From contig CALFMN010000034.1 in assembly GCA_937879875.1 (NCBI GenBank), positions 45,173 through 109,172 of the forward strand: 64,000 nt of DNA. Reading direction: 5' to 3'. The translations under genes and the position numbers were made by a program. Shown in pieces: positions 55,550 to 62,983 of this stretch (positions are counted from its first letter, which is position 1; each line of letters begins with the position of its first letter). Below the pieces are notes generated by a model. It was given only the letters and a program-made list of their open reading frames with translations. It searched no databases and was not told where the DNA came from. The stretch comes from an uncultured Chloroflexota bacterium. GTDB lineage: Bacteria > Chloroflexota > Dehalococcoidia > CAUJGQ01.

Positions 55550-56455
55550 CTACCTGCCGCGCAGGCTGGGGTCGAGCACGTCGCGCAGGCCGTCGCCGAT
55601 CAGGCTCAGCGAGAGGATGAGCAGGGAGATCGCCACGCCGGGCACGATTGAGAGATACGCATACCCGTACAGGTACTGGAAGGCGTATTGCAGCAGCGAA
55701 CCCCAGCTCGGCGTGGGCGGCGGCACGCCGAGGCCGAGGAAGCTGAGCCCGGATTCGGCCAGTACAGCAAACCCGACGCCGAGTGACAGCGAGACGATCA
55801 CCGGCGCCGTACAGTTCGGCCAGACGTGCCGGAACAAGACCCGCATGGGGTGTGCGCCAATCGTGCGCGCCGCCAGCACGTAGTCGAACTCGCGCACGGA
55901 CAGCACCTGCGACCGCACAAGGCGGGCGAGGAAGGCGATGCCGCCGATACCGATGGCGATAACGAGGGTATGCACGCTGCGGCCGAGAGCCGCGAGCAGG
56001 CCGAGCGCGAGCACCAATTGCGGAATCGAGAGCAGCGCCTCCACGCAGCGCATGATCACGTCGTCGACGATGCCTCGTACGAAGCCGGCGATCAGCCCGA
56101 GCAGCACGCCGACGCTGCCGCCGAGCGCCGTCGCGACGACGCCGACGCCGAGCGAGACGCGGGCGCCGTACAGCATCCGGCTCAGTTGATCGCGGCCCAG
56201 CACGTCGGTGCCGAGCAGGTGCGTCCAGGACGGTCCCTTCAGGAAAGCGCCAGGGTTGGTATTCGTCTGGTACGGGTCGTACGGCGCAAGCAGCGGCGCA
56301 AAGATCGCGCAGACGGCGAAGAACACGACGATGACGACACTGGCGGCGATGATCGGGTCGCTCAGCATACGCAGCCACGGCCGCAGCCGGGGCGAGAGCT
56401 GCCACCCGCCGGCAAGGACGGGCTGGACCGCCAGCGGCTCTGATGATGTGGACAT
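55550..56455 (-). CDS. ABC transporter permease, DppC/OppC type
   Basis: The 301-aa protein has six predicted membrane helices. An N-terminal segment reads LLAPYDPYQTNTNPGAFLKG and then HLLGTDVLGRDQLSRMLYGAR, a strong DppC signature. The EAA loop region is SVREFDYVLAARTIGAHPMRVLFRH. It pairs with the DppB-type permease 29 nt upstream. Together they would import peptides, nickel or other solutes bound by the lipoprotein at 57446. No ATP-binding subunit is in the window. Confidence 0.92.
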   Translation of the reverse strand: MSTSSEPLAVQPVLAGGWQLSPRLRPWLRMLSDPIIAASVVIVVFFAVCAIFAPLLAPYDPYQTNTNPGAFLKGPSWTHLLGTDVLGRDQLSRMLYGARVSLGVGVVATALGGSVGVLLGLIAGFVRGIVDDVIMRCVEALLSIPQLVLALGLLAALGRSVHTLVIAIGIGGIAFLARLVRSQVLSVREFDYVLAARTIGAHPMRVLFRHVWPNCTAPVIVSLSLGVGFAVLAESGLSFLGLGVPPPTPSWGSLLQYAFQYLYGYAYLSIVPGVAISLLILSLSLIGDGLRDVLDPSLRGR

Positions 56456-56484
56456 GCGCGATCTCCGGTGAGGAGACTTTACGT

Positions 56485-57441
56485 TCAGCGGAAGCGAATG
56501 CGCGGATCCAGGACGGAGTAGATCAGGTCGGTGAGCAGGCTGGTCACCAGGATGCAGGTCGCCACCAGCAGCACGTACCCCTGGACGACGGGAAAGTCCT
56601 TGTCGGTAAAGCCCTGGATTACGTAGCGGCCGATGCCCGGTATCGCAAAGATCTGCTCGATGATCAACGCACCGGCCAGCAGGAAGCCGATCTGCAGGCC
56701 GATGATCGTCGACACCGGCAACATGGCGTTCTTCAGCGCATGCAGCCAGATCACCCGCGTCCCCGGCAGCCCCTTGGCTCGCGCCGTACGCACATAGTCA
56801 GCGCGCAGCACCTCGAGCAGCGATGAGCGCACGAACCGTGTGAGCCCGCCGATACTGCCCGAACTGAGCACGAACGCCGGCAGGATCAGCAGTTTGATCG
56901 CCTTCACGGGATTGGTCGTGACCTCGGTGAAGCCCGAGGCCGGCAGCCAGCGCAGCTTCACCGCGAACAGGATGATCAGCAGGATCGCCAGGAAGAAGCC
57001 GGGGATCGAGACCGCCGCGATCGAGAACACGGTGATGGCCCGGTCCAGCAGCGAGTTACGGAAGAGCGCGGCGGTGATCCCCAGCGGAAACGAGACGACG
57101 ATGCCGATAATCAGCGCGGCGAGACCGAGCTGCAGGGTGACCGGAATGCGCGCCCGCAGCTCCTCCGTGACCGGCCGCTGGCTCTTGATCGACTTGCCGA
57201 AGTCGCCGTGCAACGCGTGCTGCAACCAGATCGCATACTGCACGGGGATCGGATCGTCGAGGTGGAACTCCTTGCGATATTGCCGGATGACGCTCGGAGC
57301 GAGTTCCTGGCCACCGCTCGACCCGATCAGCGCGTACACCGGGTCGCCCGGAATCAGTTGCTCCAAAAAGAAGACGAGGAACGTGATCAGCAGCAGGACC
57401 GGGATCGCCTGCAGCAACCGCCGAGCGATGTAGGTTTGCAT
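56485..57441 (-). CDS. ABC transporter permease, DppB/OppB type
   Basis: The 318-aa protein starts MQTYIARRLLQAIPVLLLIT and contains PGDPVYALIG, both typical of DppB. Six helices are predicted. The EAA loop is LEVLRADYVRTARAKGLPGTRVIWLHALKNA. A periplasmic loop lies between helices 1 and 2. ATG 57441 lies 4 nt after the SBP stop, so the genes form one operon. The open frame extends further upstream but only from ATG 57441 is there homology. Confidence 0.93.
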   Translation of the reverse strand: MQTYIARRLLQAIPVLLLITFLVFFLEQLIPGDPVYALIGSSGGQELAPSVIRQYRKEFHLDDPIPVQYAIWLQHALHGDFGKSIKSQRPVTEELRARIPVTLQLGLAALIIGIVVSFPLGITAALFRNSLLDRAITVFSIAAVSIPGFFLAILLIILFAVKLRWLPASGFTEVTTNPVKAIKLLILPAFVLSSGSIGGLTRFVRSSLLEVLRADYVRTARAKGLPGTRVIWLHALKNAMLPVSTIIGLQIGFLLAGALIIEQIFAIPGIGRYVIQGFTDKDFPVVQGYVLLVATCILVTSLLTDLIYSVLDPRIRFR

Positions 57442-57445
57442 GGAC

Positions 57446-59239
57446 TCAGCTCTTGATCCACAGGAACTGGAGCCTGGCGACCCCGATGTCGGGCCAGGCT
57501 TCGGTACCGCCCACGTTCTTGCGGAACGCGGCGTACGGCGTCGACAGCACCATGGGCACAAAGAAGCACTGCTGGTTCAAGATCACATCGCTGATCTGTG
57601 AGTAGAGCTGCTTGCGCTGGTTCGTGTCGAAGGTCTGGCGCGCCTTCGCGATCAGGTCGTCCAGGCCGGGCTGGACCTCATGCTTCATCGGATTGTAGAC
57701 CGAGTCCTTCTGGTAGATCAGCGTGGACTCGACGTTCGGCTCGTAGTCCGTGCCGCCCCAGGCGGTGGAGTACACCGCGAACTTGCCGTTCTGGAAGAAG
57801 TCGTTGGTCGCCGCGCCGACATCTTCGATCACGATGTTCGCGTTGATGCCGATCTGTTTCAAGTTCGACTGGTACAGCTCCGCCTGCTGGTTGATGGTTG
57901 GCGAGTTGAAGACGACCACGTCGACGTTGAAGCCGTTCGGCTGCCCGCCATCGGCCAGGAACTTCTTCGCCTGTGCTACATCGAAGGCCGGTCGGCCCGG
58001 CGTGTCCTGGTAGGCCCAGCCGCCCGGCGTAATCATGGCGTCTTTGGCGATCTGGTATTTGCCGAAGTAAACCGTGTTGTTTACCGCGCCCGCATCGCAG
58101 GCGAAGGTGAACGCCTTGCGCAGGTTCACGTTGTTGAGCGGCGCCTTGTCCGTATTGAACACCATCACGGACGCCACGGCGCTGCCCGGTATGCCCTGCA
58201 CTACCTGCAGATTGGGGTCTTTTCCGGCCGGATCAAGCAGGTTCAGCGAGCCGATGCCGGTGTAGTCCACCGTCCCCGACTGAATGTTGGCGAACTGTGT
58301 GTTCGGATCCGGGATAACGGTAATCGTGACCTGGTCCAGGTACGGCAATTGCTTGCCCGCGCCGTCCTTCATCCAGTAGTTCGCGTTCTTCTTGACGGTG
58401 ACGTGGCTGCCGGTCACCCACTCGCCGAAGCTGAACGGCCCCGTGCCGACCGGGTTCGACTTGAACTTGTCGCCGAACTTCTCCACCGCGGTTCGCGATA
58501 CGGGCACCGCGGTGTAGGCCGCCAGTGAGTTGAAGATCGCGGCGTTCGGCTGCTTCAACACCATGTTGAGCGTCATCGGATCGGGCGTATCGATGTGGTC
58601 GATATCCGATAGCTGGCCGAGGGAGACGCCCTTGTTGGCCGGATCCTGCAGGCGCTTCATGTTCCACTGATAGTTGGCGGCGTCGAAGTCGGAGCCGTCG
58701 TGGAACTTGACGCCCGGGCGCAGGTGGAAGGTGAGGTGCGTCGGATCGACGAGTTCGAACTTCTGGGCCAGCGAGTGGTCGAGGTCGAGCGTGAAGTGAC
58801 GAATGGCGACGAAGAAGTCATACATCGCTTCGCCGAACACGTAATCCCCGCCCGATATGGCGTTGAGCGGGTCCAGCGTGGTCGGCTCGAGGCCGGTGGC
58901 CAGGTTCAGCTTGCCGCCCGGCTGCCCGTTCGCCAGCGGGATGGCGGTCGTCGCCGGTACAGGGAGCGCGAGCGCGCCGCCCGTCTGTGCGGTGCCTTGC
59001 AGCGGCGCCAACCCGCCGGTCACGGTGGAGGTCCTGGCCGGTGCTGCGCCCGTGGCGGCGCCTCCTGCCGCGGGCGCCTTCGTGCCGGCATTCGGCGCCT
59101 TGTTGTTATTCGAGGAGCCGCAGGCGGCGTAGAAGGCGGCAAGCCCGCCCGCGACGCCAACCGCACTGCCGCGCAGCATCCGCCGGCGGCTCAGGCGCCG
59201 CTGCCAGTAGCCGTTCCAGTATTCGTGGCCGTCGCTCAT
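57446..59239 (-). CDS. ABC transporter substrate-binding lipoprotein, SBP_bac_5 family
   Basis: The 597-aa protein begins with a Tat-type signal (SRRRMLRGSAVGVAGGLAAF) ending in a lipobox YAAC, so it is exported folded and lipid-anchored. An Ala/Gly-rich linker (about 45-95) leads to the SBP_bac_5 (DppA/OppA) domain, with TLDPLNAISGGDYVFGEAMYD, FHLRPGVKFHDGSDFDAANY and NLRKAFTFACD. The C-terminal blocks include NPMKHEVQPGLDDLIAKARQ. The cargo cannot be read from sequence. It is first in the operon, with two permeases behind it. Confidence 0.93.
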   Translation of the reverse strand: MSDGHEYWNGYWQRRLSRRRMLRGSAVGVAGGLAAFYAACGSSNNNKAPNAGTKAPAAGGAATGAAPARTSTVTGGLAPLQGTAQTGGALALPVPATTAIPLANGQPGGKLNLATGLEPTTLDPLNAISGGDYVFGEAMYDFFVAIRHFTLDLDHSLAQKFELVDPTHLTFHLRPGVKFHDGSDFDAANYQWNMKRLQDPANKGVSLGQLSDIDHIDTPDPMTLNMVLKQPNAAIFNSLAAYTAVPVSRTAVEKFGDKFKSNPVGTGPFSFGEWVTGSHVTVKKNANYWMKDGAGKQLPYLDQVTITVIPDPNTQFANIQSGTVDYTGIGSLNLLDPAGKDPNLQVVQGIPGSAVASVMVFNTDKAPLNNVNLRKAFTFACDAGAVNNTVYFGKYQIAKDAMITPGGWAYQDTPGRPAFDVAQAKKFLADGGQPNGFNVDVVVFNSPTINQQAELYQSNLKQIGINANIVIEDVGAATNDFFQNGKFAVYSTAWGGTDYEPNVESTLIYQKDSVYNPMKHEVQPGLDDLIAKARQTFDTNQRKQLYSQISDVILNQQCFFVPMVLSTPYAAFRKNVGGTEAWPDIGVARLQFLWIKS

Positions 59240-59264
59240 AGCCTGCCTCCCTTACAGAACAGAT

Positions 59265-59436
59265 GGTTTCAAAACCGGTGGCCGGCTCGCCGTCGCTACA
59301 CCGACTCCGCACGAGCGGCCGGTCTTGAAACCGTGTCTGACGGACGTCTGCGTCCGATTCACCCCGCGGCAGCCTGCTGCGCTTGCAGGTCTTGACTTGT
59401 AAGTTTAATCTCATGACTTAGAACGTCAACTATAAT
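59265..59436. promoter_or_regulatory. Divergent promoter/operator region between the SBP and carrier-protein genes
   Basis: On the minus strand TTGACG (59429-59424) and TAAACT (59407-59402) are 16 nt apart, driving the SBP operon. On the plus strand TATAAT lies at 59431-59436, without a clear -35 box. TTGAC and GTCAA flank the pair, and TAAGT...ACTTA forms a dyad between them. A long hairpin GGTTTCAAAACCGG...GGCCGGTCTTGAAACC lies at 59265-59332 in the SBP leader. The nearby TetR regulator may bind here. Confidence 0.5.
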
Positions 59437-59471
59437 GCTCCGGCGTCGAAGCTGTGGCAAGCGGGGGAACA

Positions 59472-59690
59472 ATGGCGGTCGAAGTCCGCGCCCCGATGGT
59501 GGGCAAAGTCATCGAGGTGACCGTGGAGCCCGGCAGCCGCGTCGCGGCCGAGGACGACCTCGTGATCATCGAGTCGATGAAGATGGAGATCCCGATCGGC
59601 GCACCCACTGCCGGCGCAGTCCAGGCCGTGCACGTTGCGGCAGGCGACGCCGTGCAGGAGCACGATCTGCTGGTCACGCTCGAGGTCTGA
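59472..59690 (+). CDS. Biotinyl/lipoyl-domain carrier protein (BCCP-like, 72 aa)
   Basis: The 72-residue protein is only the biotinyl domain. It opens VEVRAPMVGKVIEVTVEPGS and contains IIESMKMEIPI, whose central Lys is the biotin site, then a closing GDAVQEHDLLVTLEV. ATG 59472 has GGGGGA 4 nt upstream. Usual BCCPs carry an extra N-terminal region. No intact biotin carboxylase or carboxyltransferase lies beside it, so it must serve an enzyme coded elsewhere. It lies directly ahead of the TetR gene. Confidence 0.9.
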   Translation: MAVEVRAPMVGKVIEVTVEPGSRVAAEDDLVIIESMKMEIPIGAPTAGAVQAVHVAAGDAVQEHDLLVTLEV

Positions 59691-59793
59691 GCCGGGGTGA
59701 GCGCGTGCCTGACTGCCACGCAGCGTTACAATCTGCTATCATGCGGCGCGGTTTGCCCGGTGTGGTGCGCGAGTGAGGCGAAGGTAACGGCCG

Positions 59794-60417
59794 ATGAGCG
59801 GTTCGAGCGGCCTGCGCGGCCATCGCATTCAGAACGTCGAGAAGGCGGAAGGCCGCCGGCGCGAGATCCTGGTCGCCGCCGCCGCGGTCTTCGCCCGCGA
59901 CGGCTTCGCCAGCGCCTCGCTCGATGATGTCGCCGCCAGAATCGGCGTCACCAAAGGCGTGATCTACTATTACTTCCGCAGCAAGGAAGAGATCTTCACC
60001 GAGATCCGCGCCACGGCGATCCGCGACGCGATCGAGCGGCTGGAAGCGATTCTTGCCGCCGGCGGTTCGCCGGAACAGCGGCTGCGCGCCGCGATCCGCG
60101 ACCTCGTGGACCACATCTTCGACGACCTCGACCGTTATGCGAATGTGCTCAACGCCGAGCGGCTCAGCCCGGAGAGTCACGCTACCGTGCGCGAGTTGCA
60201 GCGCCGCTACGAGCGGCTCATCCGTGAGATCGTGGCCGAAGGCATCCGCACAGGGGTCTTCGCCGACCGTGACCCGAAGATCATGACCTTCACGATGCTG
60301 CGGGCCTGCCTGGCCATCGCCGGCTGGTATGCTGCGGATGGGCCGCTGCCGGCGGAACTCGTCGCCGAGCAGGTGACCGACCAGGTTGTGAACGGCGTGC
60401 TGAAGCGGGGATCGTAG
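59794..60417 (+). CDS. TetR/AcrR-family transcriptional regulator
   Basis: The 207-aa protein has an N-terminal TetR helix-turn-helix (GRRREILVAAAAVFARDGFA, then SLDDVAARIGVTKGVIYYYF and RSKEEIFTEI). A C-terminal ligand-binding helical domain follows. The opening GVTKGVIYYYFRSKE strongly resembles regulators of fatty-acid or acyl-CoA pathways, but the ligand is not provable. It likely regulates the CoA-transferase genes behind it and perhaps the divergent transporter operon via the operator region at 59265-59436. Confidence 0.93.
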   Translation: MSGSSGLRGHRIQNVEKAEGRRREILVAAAAVFARDGFASASLDDVAARIGVTKGVIYYYFRSKEEIFTEIRATAIRDAIERLEAILAAGGSPEQRLRAAIRDLVDHIFDDLDRYANVLNAERLSPESHATVRELQRRYERLIREIVAEGIRTGVFADRDPKIMTFTMLRACLAIAGWYAADGPLPAELVAEQVTDQVVNGVLKRGS

Positions 60418-60516
60418 CATGAGCCGCATGGCTGCCGGCGGGGCTCGCCAGGCGCTGCTGATGAACGCATCTGCCGGCACCGCCTCGTCGCGCCGCCTGC
60501 ACCGGATCGGCGCCGC

Positions 60517-61716
60517 ATGAACCCTCCGTCCGGCCCTCTGCGCGGTCTGCGCGTGCTGGACGCCTGCGATGCGCTCGCGGTCTACGCCACGAAGCTGCTG
60601 GTGAATCTCGGCGCCGAGGTGATCCGCCTGGAGCCGCCGGGCGGCGACCCGATGCGGCAGTATCCGCCCGTGATCGACGGCATCAGCACCTACTTCGAGC
60701 ACTTCAACGCCGGCAAGCGCAGTGTCTCGCTGGACCTCTCGAACGAGGAAGGCGTCGGCTGGCTCGAACGCCTGGTGGCGAGTTGCAACGCCGTGGTCGA
60801 GTCCGGGCAGGCCGGCGAGCTGCTCAGCGCCCGCGTTGGCCGCCAGCGTTTGTGCGCCTCCCGTCCGGGCCTCGTGCTGATTTCCGTGACGCCGTTCGGC
60901 CTGCACGGGCCGCAGGCCGCCCAGCGCGGCGGCGACCTGATCGCGGCGGCCGAGAGCGGGTTGCTGGCGCTCAATGGCCGGCCCGACGCGCCGCCCTACC
61001 GTCCGGGCGGCGAGCAGGCCGCGCACATGGCGGGGCTGCTGGCGGCCAACGCGGCCCTGCTCGGCCTGTTCGAGCAGCAGCGCAGCGGGCGCGGTTGCCA
61101 CGTCGAGGTGCCGGTCAACTTCGCCGCGGCGCTTTCGACGCTGCAAACCGCGAACGCCAACTTCTACACCTGGCACGGGCGCGTGCCGCAGCGACGCGGC
61201 ATGGGGACTGCCGCGTATCGCTCGCTCTGCCGCGCGCGGGATGGCTGGGTCGTGCTCATCGCCCTGCCCGGCCAGTGGGAGAAGCTCGTGCGCCTCATGG
61301 CCGAGCATGGCGCCGCGGGCGATCTTGTAGACGAGGCGTATCAAGATGCTGAGCATCGCGTGGCGCAGGCCGATCGCATCAACGCGCTGATCGAGGCGTT
61401 CACCAGGCGCTTCCACAAACAGGAGCTGTCCGCGCTGGCGCAGGCCGCCGGCGTTGCCTGCACGCCGGTGAACGGCGTGGCAGACATTGCCGCGGACCCA
61501 TATCTGACACAGCGCGGCTTCTTCCGCGACGTCGAGCATCCCGGCTGGGGCCGCGGAGTGTCCTACCCCGCGCCGCCCTGGCACTTTGCGGAGCGCGAGC
61601 TGGGCACGCGCGAGCCGGCAGCGTGTGCGGGCGCGGACAACCGCGCCGTCTGGATCGAGGAGTTGGGCATGGACGGGGCGACGCCGGCGGCGCATGGCGG
61701 CGAGGCCGCGCCATGA
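60517..61716 (+). CDS. Family III CoA-transferase, variant lacking the catalytic acid (partner subunit?)
   Basis: The 399-aa protein has the family III fold: LRGLRVLDACDALAVYATKLL, NLGAEVIRLEPPGGDP and NAGKRSVSLDL. The segment that should hold the catalytic Asp/Glu reads GRGCHVEVPVNFAAAL, without an acidic residue at the expected place. It overlaps the next CoA-transferase by 4 nt (ATGA). In BbsEF-type succinyl-CoA transferases two different subunits form a heterodimer; that model fits here, with this one as the non-catalytic subunit. The substrate is unknown. Confidence 0.85.
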   Translation: MNPPSGPLRGLRVLDACDALAVYATKLLVNLGAEVIRLEPPGGDPMRQYPPVIDGISTYFEHFNAGKRSVSLDLSNEEGVGWLERLVASCNAVVESGQAGELLSARVGRQRLCASRPGLVLISVTPFGLHGPQAAQRGGDLIAAAESGLLALNGRPDAPPYRPGGEQAAHMAGLLAANAALLGLFEQQRSGRGCHVEVPVNFAAALSTLQTANANFYTWHGRVPQRRGMGTAAYRSLCRARDGWVVLIALPGQWEKLVRLMAEHGAAGDLVDEAYQDAEHRVAQADRINALIEAFTRRFHKQELSALAQAAGVACTPVNGVADIAADPYLTQRGFFRDVEHPGWGRGVSYPAPPWHFAERELGTREPAACAGADNRAVWIEELGMDGATPAAHGGEAAP

Positions 61717-62939
61717 GCGAACGCGCGGATGCCTGGCTGCCGCTGCGCGGCGTGCGCGTGCTCGACTTCACCTGGATGATCGCAGGCCCGCTGGGCACGC
61801 GCCTGCTGGCGAACTTCGGCGCCGACGTGATCAAGGTCGAGTCGTACAACCGCGTGGACCGCATCCGCGAAACCGGGCCGCACCCGGACGGACCCTGGAG
61901 CTACAACGAAGACGGCTCGTTCAACGACGTCAACCTCTGCAAGCGCAGCCTGCTGCTGAATCTCAACTTCCCGCAGGGACAGGCGATCGCCCGGCAGCTC
62001 GCGGCGGTGTCCGATGTCGTGATGGCAAACTTCACGGGCGACCGGCTGGATCGCTGGGGACTGGGCTTCGCCGATCTTGCGCGGGTGCGGCCCGACATCA
62101 TCGTGCTCAACATGCCCGTGTTCGAAAGCCAGGGAGAACGGCGGCGCTGGGGCGGCATCGGCACGCACATCAACGGGCTCGCCGGCATCAGCAGTATCTC
62201 CGGCTACGAGGGCGATCCGCCCTTCGGGCTCGGCCCGCTCTATCCCGACTTCAGCGGCAACCCCTTCCATGCCACGGCGGCGATCCTGGCGGCGCTGATC
62301 GAGCGCGACCGCGGCGCCGGCGCTCAGTTCATCGAGGTCAGCCAGTACGAGTCGACGGCCAGTCTGCTCGGGCCGGCGCTCCTGACCTACGCCGCGGGAG
62401 GCGGCGAGCCCGAGCGGCGAGGTAACCACTCCGCGCGCGCCTGCCCGCATAACGTCTACCCGGCCGCGGGCGAGGATCGCTGGATCGCCATCGCCGTCGA
62501 GACCGATGACGAGTGGACGGCGCTGTGCCGCGCCTTCGACCGGGAGGTCTGGCGCGACGATGCACGCTTCGCCCGCCTGCCGGAGCGACTGCGCCACGAA
62601 GCCGCGCTGGATGAGCTGATCGCCGCGGAGACGTGCCGCTGGACAGCGCCAGAGCTCGCTGCACGCTTGCAGGCCGCCGGCGTGCCCGCCGCGCCGGTGA
62701 ACCAACTGGACGGCGTGCTGGCCGACCCGTGGTATCGCGGCGAATATTTTTACGAGCAGCAAGGCCCCGAGGGCTGCGTCTTCACCACGCACGGAGAGCC
62801 GATTCGCCCTGCCGGCGAACGGCAGCCGGTGCAACGCGCGCCCCTGCTCGGCGAGCATACCGACGCGATCGTGCGCCAACTGCTCGGCATCCCCGCATCC
62901 GAAACCGACGAGCTATACGCCGGCGGCGTGCTCGGCTGA
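61713..62939 (+). CDS. Family III CoA-transferase
   Basis: The 408-aa protein starts MSERADAWLPLRGVRVLDFT and shows FGADVIKVESYNRVDRIRE, NLCKRSLLLNL, and the catalytic-acid region GAGQFIEVSQYESTAS with Glu. The small domain contains VPAAPVNQLDGVLADPW. It overlaps the preceding gene by 4 nt, so both are made in step. Together they probably form one heteromeric CoA-transferase that activates an organic acid, in line with the transporter and LLM genes across the divergent promoter. Confidence 0.9.
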   Translation: MSERADAWLPLRGVRVLDFTWMIAGPLGTRLLANFGADVIKVESYNRVDRIRETGPHPDGPWSYNEDGSFNDVNLCKRSLLLNLNFPQGQAIARQLAAVSDVVMANFTGDRLDRWGLGFADLARVRPDIIVLNMPVFESQGERRRWGGIGTHINGLAGISSISGYEGDPPFGLGPLYPDFSGNPFHATAAILAALIERDRGAGAQFIEVSQYESTASLLGPALLTYAAGGGEPERRGNHSARACPHNVYPAAGEDRWIAIAVETDDEWTALCRAFDREVWRDDARFARLPERLRHEAALDELIAAETCRWTAPELAARLQAAGVPAAPVNQLDGVLADPWYRGEYFYEQQGPEGCVFTTHGEPIRPAGERQPVQRAPLLGEHTDAIVRQLLGIPASETDELYAGGVLG

Positions 62940-62983
62940 GCGGCGCCGCCCGCGCCGTGAACCAGGAGCCTGCCCCCTCCTCG

